From positions 62,126,897 to 62,190,896 of the forward strand of contig CM073591.1 in NCBI GenBank assembly GCA_037074705.1: DNA of 64,000 nt, given 5' to 3'. The stretch comes from Zhengitettix transpicula. Its lineage: Eukaryota > Arthropoda > Insecta > Orthoptera > Tetrigidae. Below the pieces are notes generated by a model. That model worked only from the letters and a program-made list of their open reading frames with translations. It was not told where the DNA came from and made no database searches. The position numbers and the translations under genes were made by a program. Of the stretch, positions 36,664 through 50,500 are shown piece by piece; position 1 is the first letter of the stretch; every line of letters begins with the position of its first letter.

Positions 36664-37232
36664 AACTCATATTCAGGGTGAAAAGGAAGCCTGCGAGAGA
36701 ATTCTCTCGCAGGTAAACCTTCCCAGAGAGCTCTGGCGGAGGCTACCTTTGGGGATGCCTTCACATCTCTCTGGGTTTTTTTGAACTAAGGTTCCCATAT
36801 GCCGAGGCACCTCGGCCTGTTTTGAGAGGTGTATGTTCCGGGGTCGCAGACCTTGGGCATACGGTATGAGTTGTCGGCTATTCCTATTGGAATAGTCGGC
36901 CAGCTGCCTCCTAAACTGGCCAAGGCATGGCGAGGGGAAAGCTGCGACCCCACAGAAAACCCCTCTCCCGTCATCGGAAGGGCGTGGGACAAGTACCAAA
37001 TTCCCGACCTACCTGATGCAGATTTTTCTAGGGTTTGTCCTGCATTTCTTTTAGGCGAATGCCGGGTAGGATCCTTAAACCATAGCCCGGGGGCCCTAGT
37101 TACCCTTGGCTATCTTCCTCCACCCTTCCGCATCCCCCCTTTCAAATCCCTTTCCTATGCTATAAGAGGGGAGTTGCCACTATGTGGATTACCCTATACA
37201 TAGCCTGACTACACCCAAAAAAAACTCATATT
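36664..37232 (+). mobile_element. Tailed retroposon family A, copy 5 (full length, plus)
   Basis: Target-site duplication AACTCATATT at 36664-36673 and 37223-37232 encloses a body of about 549 bp. Near its 5' end is a perfect 24-bp palindrome centred on GAATTC (arms CCTGCGAGAGAA). The body has the family's GC-rich sequence and ends CTACACCC plus poly(A). It carries a 124-codon plus-strand open frame (36829-37203) and an overlapping minus-strand frame (36786-36992), both seen in other copies. Confidence 0.8.
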
Positions 37233-37928
37233 AATCTAAATTAATAAGTTTGTGTACTGCTAAAATCGGTATAACCATCAAGTGTCGGGACAACTTTCGA
37301 CGCAGTTGAATGTCGAAGTCAAGTGTCACTTTTCAATCTTATGTTTACATTTTTATATTTCAGTGAAACCATGGACATCGGTGAATGAATAAATTATAAT
37401 AATATTCCACAGTTTCACTTTAATTGCAAGGGAAGTATTTAATAGTCGAATATAATTCAATTGCCTGAGTTTCTTGATGGTTGTAATTACCACGGATCTC
37501 TGCTCCACCGTTCATTGCACTTTGTTTTGTTTTACTTGGACTTCGATTTTAAATACGATTTTAAAAGTCTTGGGCTTACCGAAGCCGGCTCGGACCATCT
37601 TCTGCCGATTGTCTTCATTTCCGACAGCAGTGTCACGACTGAATCCTCTCTCGGCGTGGCAGAAATGAGTGTTATCAGAGATCGGCGAGGTTATCACGGG
37701 GTCAGAACGCGAGGACCGTCACGCCCTCAGGTGCCTTTACTTACCATTCACGTATTTCAACGCAAGATCAGTGAAAAGGAAATGTTTGAATGCAAATTAA
37801 CGATAAGGAAGTGAATTATTTCAATTTTAAATGTATTCAGCAAGTTCATTTGAAGTATAATGAGGATACGGACTACTGGGATGCTTTTTTTTATGCTGCT
37901 AGCTGTCGATCCACGAATCAAATGAGTA
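37233..37928. other. Intergenic with an unassigned GC-richer open-frame patch
   Basis: Within 37461-37814 a 117-codon plus-strand frame coincides with higher GC than the surroundings. Its sequence (for example SLGVAEMSVIRDRRGYHG) does not match any family I recognise. An opposing minus frame (37512-37697) exists too. It may be a fragment of a transposon; function unknown. Confidence 0.35.
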
Positions 37929-37929
37929 A

Positions 37930-38795
37930 TACGAGGGTAATCCCAGAAGTACCCGACCTAACAAAGAAAACAAAACATTTTTGGAAAAATATCTTTATTT
38001 CTCAACGAAGTCTCCTTTTTTCTCGATAGACTTTTCACGATTATTCAATAACTTCAATACCCGATTTTAAAGTGAGAACCATCAGCTCCTCAAAATAGTT
38101 ATCAACCGCAGACTCCACTTCTCCACTGTTTGAAAAAATGTACCACCGAGCCATTTTTTCAAGTTTGGAAAGAGAAAATAATCCGAGAGAGCCAAATCTA
38201 GTCGATAGGGTACTTGAGGAAGAAATTAAAACTTTAATTCATTGACTTCGGCCAACGCTATAATGGATGAGTGAACTGGTGCGTTGTCGTGATGAAACGA
38301 CACTTTCCTTTTCGCTAAATGCGGCAGTTTTTCCTTGACTTCATCACTCAAACCCTGCAATACGTGCACATAATACCCGCCGTTAATTGTTATTCCTTTT
38401 TGAAGATACTCAATGAAAATAATTCCACGCTTATCCCAAAAAACTGACGCCGTGACCTTCACCTTCTCTTTCAGTCCATCATTGTTGTCAGTGTTACTTC
38501 ATATCAGGTTTGAAGACATGAGCCGATGTTTTCATCCGTGGTTATGAATCGACGCTAAATACCGCCTTTATTGTTGTGACACATCGCCAAACATTCGATT
38601 GAAACATCCTCAGGACTCAGTTTTTGTTCCATTGTAGGCAAACTCGGCACCCGTCTTGCGCTTAACTTTCTCTTGTCCATCATTTCAGACAATATGTAAT
38701 GTATAGCACTTCCTTGTCTGCTAGCTCGCGCATTCCCAATCGACGGTAATCCAATACCATTTTGTAGATTTTCGTCACAATTTCTGGTCAACTAC
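37930..38795 (-). pseudogene. Truncated mariner transposase (minus)
   Basis: Minus-strand remains of a Tc1/mariner family transposase of mariner type. They run in order: KLSARRVPSLPTMEQKLSPE (38555-38791 frame), a short TTDEN-like piece (first catalytic Asp region, broken by stops), VFWDKRGIIFIEYLQKG and FHHDNAPVHSS (38226-38462, second catalytic Asp), then in another frame the region with LALSDYFLFPNLKKWLGG (third catalytic Asp region). The plus-strand end at 37930 (TACGAGGGTAATCCCAGAAG) looks like a mariner terminal inverted repeat next to TA. The N-terminal DNA-binding part and the other terminus are missing. Stops and shifts show it is dead. Confidence 0.85.
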
Positions 38796-41700
38796 TAAGT
38801 TATTCTCGTCTTAGTAACTCGTACTAATTATTAACCCCTCTCGCTACAGACTTATCTAAAGGCTATCATGAACTCATATTTCGAACTTGTCGACCTACCA
38901 TAAATATTTTTGCTTTATATTTATATTTGGTTAAAAAGCATTGGAACAAGTAAATAATATTAATTTTTATTATTAATTTATAATTGTGTTATTTAAAATA
39001 TAACTTATTGGATTATATAATCATCCCATATTTTCACTTAAAATTCCATTAAGAAATATTTAAATTTTTCAAACACTTGGCCTATAAATTTCTTATTGGT
39101 GTTTAACTTCTAATGCGTCCTTTAATTTTTCATTTGCAATTATTGTCCCCGTTTCCCACTTTTTTCAAACACTTTTATGTGTGTGAAAGGAGCATTAATT
39201 TTGTAATACAATTTTATTAGCTAAAGTAATTATTACCCGATTAAATCGAGAGAAATATCCTTTTGTTGATGACGATGTTGTGACCATTAGTAAACTTTTT
39301 AGCTCGATGAATATGTATTACACTAACAGTTATTTCACTGCTTCATAATTTCCCCCTACGCAGACAATGTGATCCTCGATAAAATCCTTATAAAATGTGT
39401 AGTTTCATAAAGTTCGAAACTCACTTTACAATACAAAGGAATGGTGTTTTTCTGTCTCTGATAATCAGTGCATGTTTACCAACAATTGTTAAACGAATTA
39501 ACGTTCGAGTAATAATTGACGTTATCGTCTTGAGTCTCCCGTTCCAAGATTTACAATGCCTTGCAATTGAATTGTGAAAACGCTTGTGTACATTTTTCCA
39601 GTTTTTCGATAGATAATTTGTTTTGTAGGTTGCGGGACATAAGCCTTGTTTTCATTAGATTACTGAACCTGTCTTTTTGGTGATAGCAAACACACGCAGA
39701 AACTCGCTTAGACTCCCAACTATTCGTAAAACTCTTTAATAGAAAAAATACGTTAGAAATACCAGAATATAACGGAATTGTCTGTCCATTGCACTACAAT
39801 AGAAATTCCTTTCATGGTACTATTATACATTAAAGGGATTAGGTCCTGGATAAAAATAAAGGAGTCAATATTACGACAGGTAAAAGTACTTATTAAAGAG
39901 AATAATAGTAACGAGTATTTATTAAACAGGATAATTTTATCACCATTCAAAAATAATAGGCTTCTTTAAATTTTTTAAAAGTTTAATTCGATTAAGAATG
40001 ATTTGTATTAATTTCTGTTAATTCATACAAAAACCAGGTTGAAATCAGTCACGAATAAAATGTACTTTATTTAATGTAGTTGGAAAAATCTTTCGGCGAA
40101 ACACCATAATCATTGTCGCATGTCCAATTATAAAATTTACGGGTTGAAGCCTGTGAATAAACTATATAAATAGAATAATTAGTTTCAATAACTTAATTGT
40201 TAACATTAAAATAATAAAAACAAATCAAATTTGAAAAATTGATAAAACATTGTAGTATGCATAATTAACTATACATACTGGTTTGATTTTATATTCATGT
40301 GTAACAGACCTGATTAATCAATTAACCTACCGGAATTCCTGATGGTTTAATTAAAATCATTCGGAATTACAGAATTAGTTGTTAGCGATAAAATCATTTA
40401 CATAATTCAGGAACGTTGTCCAAATATAAAAACTATTTAAAACAAACTGTCGTGTCCAAGTGTTAATTTTTAAAAGCACTTTATAATTAACTAACAGTAT
40501 ACCTATATGTGTAAACTATGCATGTAATTTATGTACAGTATATTCAAATTTGTAGTTTTCAAGCTCTAAATTTTATAATTGAACTCAAGAAAAAAAATTG
40601 TTTAGTAAGTCTGAAATCTCCATCGAATACTAAATTAAATAAACGCTTGGGGAAAGTATGTGTTTTATAAATAAATAAATGAGGTCGCAAAGGAGAAACG
40701 TTATGAATTTAATATTTTTGGCAAATAAACGTCATTATTACTTTTCTGTATCAAGGCCGTCTATCGATTTATTTATATTTATATTAATATAAATAGTCAG
40801 ATAGTTTATCATCGTTACGGCCTGTTATTTTGAATTGCTTAAGCGTATATATAGAAATATCCGTTCCTTTTTAATAACAGCCCTCGTTAGAAAAATAGTA
40901 AACTTTCACAGTGGTTTTAAATAATCTTGCTGAAATTATGTATTTATATCCATATAATGTGAAAGAGAAAAATCTGATATGATTGTTTGAGATATGGCGA
41001 ACCGCATGATTAGATAAAACATTCAAGTCAATGTTCGCCTGAATCACCGCTACTCACAAAGTAAATCTGCTTGCGTGACTGCATAATCACGAAAGATTCA
41101 AGGGGTTCGATTTCAGATTTATATACCTAAACGAAGTCTGATCAAATAGAGTTCCGTAGTAACAATTCGACGCATACGATAAATGTGCATCATCACACTC
41201 TCTTTAATTCGCTTACAACTCCAGCTCCCGCACTATAAATTGTAAACATGCATTAAATAGTACGAAGTATTGGCCCGAAAACCAACAAAACGATAAATCT
41301 CCTATTAGTTCCTGTGTTTCTGTTCTTCGGCGGTATCAAACAGCAAATAATCCCTTCACAAAAGGTCTCAAATATTTCCAGATTCAGAAACTATCGGGTA
41401 TCGTTAGTTTTGAATGTTGCTTTGAAGGTTCTCTAATATAAATGCTCTGATCAAAAGGAACGGCAGATTACACAAATTTAATTAATGAAAAATGTGCAGA
41501 TTTGTATTAATAAAATATAATTTAATTTTCAAAATGCAGTTTTACCAATATTAATGTAATGATCCTTCGACGAAGGACAACCAAGCCATCATCTTATCTG
41601 ACATATTCTGTATTTGCAGCGGCATCTCGGTCTTATCCTCAGTTTTTCTTGGTTACTTTTTCTAAATCCCATTATCTGTCGGAATGACATGAAAAATCCC

Positions 41701-41868
41701 AAATCAGGATGACGCGATGGGGTTTCGAACCACAGATCTCTCCAATTATCCACGAATATTTTCTTAAAAATACGGTTTTCAAATCATTATCTATGAATTC
41801 TAATTTCAATCTCGGGATAATCGTTATTTTGGAGTTACTCCGAACCTTTTTTTATTATTTTTATTTTT
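38796..41868. other. Intergenic, nothing recognised
   Basis: AT-rich, no element found on either strand. Short open frames here are without similarity. Confidence 0.4.
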
Positions 41869-42157
41869 TTAGGGCAACAGGCTACATGAGGGTAATCCAT
41901 TTTGGGCAACTCCCCTTTAATAGCATAGGAAGGGATTTGAAAGGGGGGATGCGGAAGGGTAGAGGAAGGGGTTACTAGGGCCCCCGGGCTATAGTTTAAG
42001 GATCCTACCCGGCATTCGCCTAAAGAAATGCAGGGTAAACCCTAGGAAAACCTGCATCGGGTAGGTCGGGCATTGGGCACTTGTCCCTCGCCCTTCCGAT
42101 AGCGGGAGAGGAGTTTGCTGTGGGGACGCAGCATTCTCTTCTCCGTGCCTCGACCAC
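41863..42157 (-). mobile_element. Tailed retroposon family A, copy 6 (5'-truncated, minus)
   Basis: A T-run then AGGGCAACAGGCTACATGAG marks the tail end on the minus strand. The body is close to the consensus, with a small deletion around 41968 (GAGGAAGGGGTTACTAGG lacks the TAGCCAA segment), and stops at TCGACCA near 42156. Confidence 0.75.
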
Positions 42158-44555
42158 GACAAGTTTTTCCAATAATTCATTTTAATGCAGTGAGTGAAAT
42201 AGTAATTAGAGAATTAAATTCACAGCTCCTTTTGAGATAATGATATTTCTCGAGATTGAATGGAGTAAATTCGTCTTTCAGAATTCTACGTCGGCAATAA
42301 AGGAAGCGTTTGTTTTCGAGAGTCTCAGGTGCGATTCCGAAGCCCAATGGCGATAGAAGTAGAACAGCTAAGCCACTGGCACTCAGCAACAAAGTTTTTA
42401 TCGTGACTCAGCTCTTTAAGCCATATCAAAAGCAGTTTCCACGGGTCAAGGCCAAAGATTACTTCACGAGAGGACGATATCATTTCACATGTTCGCGAAG
42501 CCAGTGAATTGGTGTACGAAACCAGCGGTTCAGTTTGATAACCTTACAAAAATATTGCGAAAAATTAAAAATATTGTTTGCAGGGGGAAATTTAGGTAGT
42601 TGCTATTCAGCGCCTATTTTTTATGAGATCTTGTTCCATTTTTATCACTTCCGACTTTCATCTTTGTATCGTTCAATATCATAAACAATCAGAATATAAA
42701 CATTCCACTGTTCCTTTAACTTGATAAGTTAAAATGTATACTTGCTCTACACTGTCTGTAATTGATGCCAAGTAAAATCCAACCAACAGAAATAATTTAA
42801 TGTAGAATAATGGCGGACTCAAAAGAATTTCTCTTTTTATGTATGCAGATTACAACAGTTGATTACCTAATTACCTTAATTGTTCACAGGGCAAAAAAAA
42901 TCTTGAAAAGTTACGTGGTGACGTATTTAAAAAAAATAAAAAAAATGCTACAGTGCAGAACTCTTACACAATTTATTTATTGTGAACAATTGTAAAAATA
43001 AATTAATAAGACATTAAATGTCACGTTTGGGTTTACTTCTTATATCCTAAAAAGTCTATGTATGCTCATTTATATGATACAAGCGTACTGTCTCAATATA
43101 CATATAAAAATTTATGTCGTTTAAAGGCTATAAAGTTCAATAAATTTAATTCTCAAAGTTCCGAAGTAGAGGTAGGCACAAGTTATTGGAATACCGGGAA
43201 AGTATATTTCTAAACCTGATATAAAAATAATAACTTCGCGGACTGAAGGGGGCAGTTACAGAAAAATTATCTTTTGTTCATTTTTAATTTGGATGAAAGA
43301 ATTTTTATATCGATATTTATGAAGATTGCCAAGAGCTTTCGGCTTGCTACCATTATCAACTATAAAATTAATAATTACAATTAAGAAAATTCCGTCTTTC
43401 AACATAGACAAATAAACATTACAATAATTTTATCAAATAGATAAAACCCAAATGTAAGCCTCCTTTAACGGTTTATACCTGATTTATTTATGGTTGACAG
43501 CTGAAAGCTCTTGTCTTATAGTTTGGACAATAAAATCTGATGTGATAAGGATATTGGCGCTCTTCATTATTAAGAAAACTTGTCTTTTAAACTAAACGGC
43601 TATGAAGATTATCGTTTCAAATAAAAAAAGACAAGGAATTTATGCAATTGATGCAATTTTGAAAAATAATAGTAGTAAATTATTATAATTGAATACTATA
43701 TCTCAGGTTAGAGTAGGTTTTGAAAAAAAATGGAATAATTTAAAAATAACTGACATTTATAGTTACCAAAAATACTGAAGATGTGAATAGCCTGTTCGAT
43801 AGTAAAACTGGCTTCCATGCATTGAAAGAATTGCCAAGAATTGACACCACAGAGGAGGCAGTTGAAACAGTATATCCCAAGTAATGAGAGCTTTCTTAAG
43901 TGAGTCAAGTTTATAAGTTTCCAATATCAATTAGAAGACGTACCTAAATTTATTTATATTCGTTCGAGCGTTGTTTAAGGTTCTATCGTAAAGCATTTTA
44001 GGACTCATTTCTTCAACATCGTTATACTGTCAAAAGAACATAATTTAGACTATGTACATAAGTTTGAATGGTGATTGTTGTCACATATTTAGTTTAACTA
44101 ACGAAGTCTTAGAAAGTATAACAAAATATCGGCATTAAATATTTGAATGAATTCAAAGTTTCTGATTTTTTAATGTTTATCGTCAGTAATTTTTGAAATC
44201 ATAAAAAGGCCTGCAAATGCCTTCCTCTGCTTAGAGCAAATACGAAATAAATTATCTCTTTCTGTCATTCACTAATCAGCAACTGTTGTGTAAGAAATTT
44301 CTTTGTTTTTGTGAAATCAGTGGGGTAACACAAGGGTTATCATCGACTGGATATACGCAAATGACAACATTTTACGCCAGCAACGCTTTCAAATTACCGC
44401 GGTTCTGTTCAGCCAATTGGAGCGAGAAGAGTTTAATGACATCTAAACCATTATTTAATTTCTCCAATCTCCAGACTTCGTCTTCGAAACGGTCGGTGCA
44501 AGCGAGTAACAGGTTGAACGATATAGTCCTTGGGTGTTGGAAGTAAATTTGCTTG
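42158..44555. other. Intergenic region and PSAT upstream region
   Basis: 42158-44200 holds nothing recognised. 44270-44555 is GC- and CpG-richer and should hold the PSAT 5' UTR and promoter. The minus-strand open frame there is an antisense shadow of PSAT exon 1 and its leader. Confidence 0.45.
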
Positions 44556-47500
44556 ATGTCTTCAAATACTGTAGTGAATTTCGGCGCTGGGCCGGCCAAG
44601 CTACCAAGAGAGGTAACATATGTCAAATATGATTTTTTTTAAAATAGTTCGCTACAAATGTTATTTTGGCAACTAATATTTTAATTATTTATATGCCACC
44701 AATTATTTGAGAACCAAGTATCACCTGTGTGTAAAATAAAAAGGTAATTAGAATATTTTTCACGTGTCAAAAAATGAGTTACTCTACCAACCTTGCTTTT
44801 AGAAAATCTCTATTAGTAGAAATTTAAAATCGTTCCAAAGTTCAATTTGCGTTTGTATCAGGCGAGAAACGATTATTTATAATTAAGGCCGCAAATTAAA
44901 AAATACTATAGTATGTGATTTCTGGTTAAATGTGTATTCGTTGCTTTACCGTAACTCGAACTAAAATGTGTAGAAAGTCTTGCACGATTACGTTGGTATT
45001 TTGTGATTTTGATCTGTCATGTTCTCAAAACAGACGATCTTATCAAAATTATTAAATTCTAGACTTTTGGAATCCTACAAATTGTACATAATCAACTTAA
45101 AATTACCCAATAACACATTTTTACACCTTTACAATATTACTGTCATTATTCCCTTGAAATAGTTTCTTCATATCTAGCCAACATTCATATAAGCAAATTG
45201 GTACAATTTACTTTCCCCATCTACGATTACAATTTGACCGTCGAAACTACTATCAAAAGCAAACATTTGGTGCTGAAACAAAATCATAATGGAGAGAAAC
45301 CAAAGTTGCTGAAAACTGTAAATTTAGCAATACTAAAAATTAGAGTAGCACTTGTAAATACTTGTAATTGTCAAAAAAAGATGCAACTTTATAAATTAAT
45401 TCAGAAGTTGCTTTTGACAAAAGCACAGGGAGGATGTTTATCTCAAATGCTTGAGCAAGAAAATTAAAGATAACTATAGAAGTTAACGTATAGTTAAAAG
45501 ATATTTTGAAACAAGTTAGTTAAATGGAGAACAATATGAAACTTGAAAATTTACATTAATTGTCTATTCTATGCTCAAACCAGAATGAGCACTTAATAAT
45601 AGAATAAACACACAATAAGATTTGAGAAAATGCTGTGATGTATCTCCTCCCATTTTGTTCACCTATGATTGTTGCCCAAATAAGTTGTATAATTAATGTA
45701 GGATGAATACAATATTAGAAACGAATATAACAAGCTTGTGGAATTGTAAATTATTATATATAAGCTCTTGGAGGAAAGGTATTGCTAATTCGAAACCAGT
45801 GTGGTCATACGAAAGGGGAAGGATGTTTATTTATTTAGCTGGAAAGGTAAGAATATATTCTTTCAAGTACTTTAGAAGTCTTTGGAAGAAAATATTTGAG
45901 TTGAATGAAGAATAAACACTAATTTAAAATTTGGTGAAATGTATGTTTACATTGCTATTTGTAAAATGGAAGAAAGGGAGATTGATTGTAAAAGTTTGTA
46001 ATGCAATTTGAAGAAGCCTTCTGAAAAAATTGATAGCATTCTTTTTGTAGCAAAAATATAATAATTTGATCATTAATTATTTGTCATAACCTGTTTTCAG
46101 GTCCTTTTGGAAGCACAGAGGGATCTTCTAAATTATGCTTCAAGTGGTTTAAGCATAATGGAAATGAGTCACAGAAGTGAAGAATATACTCAACTTAATA
46201 ACAGGATTCAACAGGACTTGAGAGATCTTTTGTAAGTTTCAAGAATTTGAAAGCTACATGGATACTGTTAAATAATAGTAAAATCTGATTTGTATTTTAT
46301 TCATTTTAATTTTATTGTACTTATAGCTTCTAGTTGTTTCATTAAGTTGTATTAAATAAATTTTTAATCACAAATGATTATTATTCAAAGGGAAGCCTGC
46401 GAGAGATTCTCTCGCAGGTAAACCTTCCCAGAGAGCTCTGGCGGAGGCTACCTTTGGGGATGCCTTCACATCTCTCTGGTTCTTTTTGAACTAAGGTTCC
46501 CATATGCCGAGGCACCTCAGCCTGTTTTGAGAGGTGTATGTTCCGGGGTCGCAGACCTTGGGCATACGGTAAGAGTTGTCCGCTATTCCCATTAGAATAG
46601 TCGGCCAGCTGCCTCCTAAACTGGTCGAGACTCGGAGAAAGGAATGCTGCGTCCCCACAGCAAACTCCTCTCCCGCTATCGGAAGGGCGTGGGACAAGTA
46701 CCCAATGCCCGACCTACCTGATGCAGGTTTTTCTAGGGTTTTCCCTGCATTTCTTTAGGCGAATGCCGGGTAGGATCCTTAAAATATAGCCCGGGGGCCC
46801 TAGTTAACCCTTGGCTACCTTCCTCTACCCTTCCGCATCCCCCCTTTCAAATCCCTTCCTATGCTATTAAAGGGGATTTGCCCAAAGTAGCCTGTTGCCC
46901 TAAAAAAAAAAGATTATTATTCACATTGTTAAATACAATATTTAATTCTTTTTAATTATATAAAGTAATTGTTTGTAATTAATTGTATTTAGTTAAGAAA
47001 TTATTGAGTGTTCATTGCTGTTAGTACAATAAATTATGGAACTGTGGAAGAAGATGGAAAGAATAATACTACATTTTGAACAATATAAACCGATCGCTTG
47101 TAGGAAAGGCTTAAGAATCAGAGCTAAGCGCAAGAGTCAGAACACTCCCTAATGAAATAAACATACTAGATTCAGCTTATTCCAGAGAATCGACTATCAT
47201 GGCCTTCAATCTATTGGATAATTTTTTCTACTATAGAAAATGGAACACATGATAATTTCTGCTCTAAATATTTTGACACCATTGTCAACAAACTTCAAAC
47301 CGAGAATAATGATATTGTTCCAGAGAAATCCCTTCAAATTACAAGATTCTGTTTCTACAAGGAGGTGGGACAGCTCTTTTTGCTGCAGTTGCGATGAACT
47401 TGATGAAACCTGGTGGTTCTGCAGATTACATAGTGACAGGTTTGGCATAACAGTTATATGAATCATGTTTGTATGACGAAGTCATTGTCAAAATTTGTGT

Positions 47501-50500
47501 GCGAGGTTCCATGTCATGAGTAGAAAAAAAATTATCGAATGTAAAAGTGTAAAGTTATTTTTAGTACTTGGTTGATGTCTCAAACTTTCAATGCAATGTA
47601 AGTCAGCCACTCTCTATCCCTCTTTCCCATTCAAATATATGTATGTGTGAATAATAAAAATAAATGGTATGGAAATAAGAGGGAAGGGGTTAAGACTGAA
47701 GGATAATCAACAAACTGACCATGTGTCATGTACGATTACAGTCTTCTTGGTAGGCCAAAATCCTAAATGGATTGTTGAGCCATAAAGTAATAATAAAAAG
47801 AGAGAAAGTTTGTGGCTTACCTGAAATTTAAGCTTAATGTCTCCAATCTGGATAGGAAGAAGTTTTTAAAATTTTCAGAGGCATTAGTCTAGTCCTTCAT
47901 AACTCTCTATACAAGGGCTGCCTTTAATGCTGATCTTCAGTCGAAAACATTTCATTGATGCTTGTTGGACCAGAAACTGAGTTCTTAAAATTTAATAGGT
48001 TTTTACCCTCTTAGATCTGCACTTTATGCTAGATATGTATATACATATACATGGATTCATTCATTAAAATAAGAATTAATAAGAGTTAAATATAGCAAGA
48101 ATTATAAGTAAATCCCATATTTTTGTGTTGTAAATATAAAACTTTAAATAATACAATCAGTTTTCAATTACCTCAATTATCAAATATGTGTAATACCTTC
48201 TTTTAAAAATATTTCTTGTTTTGCATATGCTTCTTAGGAAGTTGGTCAAAGAAAGCAGCTAAAGAAGCAACAAAGTATGGAACAGTAAATTATGTTCTAC
48301 CTGAGGAAAGCACAGTGAGCATACCAGATCAATCAACTTGGAAACTTAATGCTGATGCTTCTTATGTCTATTACTGTGACAATGAAACAATTCATGGTAT
48401 GTGTAGACTAAACTTAATTTATTATATTAAAATTTCTTTTAATGCATGTAATATTTGAGAAGTAACTTCAAGAATAAAAAAAAGATGAAAATGTATTCAC
48501 AGCATTAACCTTGATTAATATAAATTTATTCAGACTCTTATTTTCTTATGAATCAAGTAAGAATTATTTTACTTATACATTTGTTAGGTATAGCATAGGT
48601 TTTAGTGGAAATTTATTTCTTGATAAAATTATATGATTTCTCATTCTCATATAAAAATGGAAACACACTTCGGTTGAACTTAATTAGATAGACCTGTGAA
48701 ATGATTGGCCTTGCATGCTGTATGTCTGATTTTTTTGTCCACAAAGTAAAGTTTCGAATATTCCAAATTCATCACTAATAATGGCATGGTTACAATCCTC
48801 TACAACACTGATGAAAATCTTTCAACCACATATTCATATAATAAATTAAATTAACTGTACGTGTGCATTTGTTTGTGTGTATGTTCGGCATACTAATATT
48901 CACCCATGCAGCAAGTTTGGCCAAATCTCATACACATGTTCCATTCTAGCCAGAAACAAACACTGTGGTGGTAGATAGGGGTAGAAATTTTCAAACCAAC
49001 TCTAACAGCCAATATATGTATCAGATAAATAATTTTCAGGGTCAATAAGATTGATAGTGTTTCTCTCCCTATTTTTGTGTATAATTTCAACCCATTTGGG
49101 CATGGGAGTGGAGCACACTTAGGGGCGGGGATGGATGGGCGTTACATAAAAATAATGTGTAAACATCCAAAATTTGAGTCAAATCTGGGGTTATGGATGT
49201 CACAGAGTTTAATTATGACATTCAACTCGCCAGATAAGTTTTACTGGAATCACTCAGAGTGGAGTGAAAAGGGACAACAAAGTTGCATGTACAATTTTTA
49301 ACATATGGTGCAAAATCGACCTAAGCACCGGGAGTATTATTAACTCTCTTGAGATATTGTTTGTATTTTTTACTGTAATAGTTTACCATGTACATTTCTT
49401 AAGTCTTTTAAGGGACTAAGAATTTTTTTGAATCTCTCAACACCATTAAGAGTATTTTTTATATATATTTGGTATCGGGAGTATTCATAGTTTTCTTAAG
49501 ACGTAGTTTGTCAAAATTAGCATTCCATCTGCATAAGTAGGTTTAGTATTGCCTAATAGATTACTGTAGAATTAAACTCTTTTTCAGGCTTATGTATATA
49601 AATACCCAGGCAATGTGAAGCATCCAAGTAGTAGAAAAATAAAATTGAAATAGAGTTTACAGTTACATACATTTGGTTTAATTATATGAAGTAATTCATA
49701 AGATATCAATATATTGTTATCTTAATAGCTTATGAATTGATTAACATATAAAATTTTAGTTAGGAAATATAGTTTAAATATGATTTTGTAACTAATCTCC
49801 ATATTGTCTTTTTATTTAACTTTTTATGAAGTTGTTATAAATTTCAGGTGTTGAGTTTCCTTTTATTCCTGACACTAAAGGAGTTCCTCTTGTGTGTGAC
49901 ATGTCATCAAATTTTCTGACAAGAAGGATTGATGTTTCAAAGGTTGGTTCATTTCATACACTGTAGACTTGTAGACTCAAAGTAAGAAAATTTATGTATG
50001 TGCTAATATTTACTGTCAATACCAGTTTGGGCTGATATTTGCTTGCGTCCAGAAGAATGTTGGCCCCCCAGGTGTAACTGTGGTCATTGTCCGTGATGAT
50101 CTTTTGGGTAAAGCTAGCCCTATCACACCAATAGTGATGGACTTTTCTATAAATGCTAAGGACAATTCTGTTCATAACACTCCACCAACATTTTCGTAAG
50201 TATTTTTAAGAACTATCCATTCTTGAGTAATTATTTTAGAAAGTTATTAAATATGTAATATTTGTTAACTATTTACTGTAACTAACAATCAATTGAATAT
50301 AAATTTTAGTATATAACCTGCAATTAAATATACTATAATGAAAAACAACAATCTTCGCTTATGTAAAATAGTTTTTCTTTAAACAATTCAAATACAACTA
50401 TTAATATGCTGAGACATCTTGAAAAATAATTATACTTTGAAATTATATTTACTCACCTCACTATGAAAAATTAAGTACATACCAATGTTCACTTAACCAT

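Noticed and set aside
44372..44626. 84-codon minus-strand frame that looks well composed
   Set aside because: It is the antisense of PSAT exon 1 and its CpG-rich leader; the plus strand gives the conserved [12 protein letters not shown].
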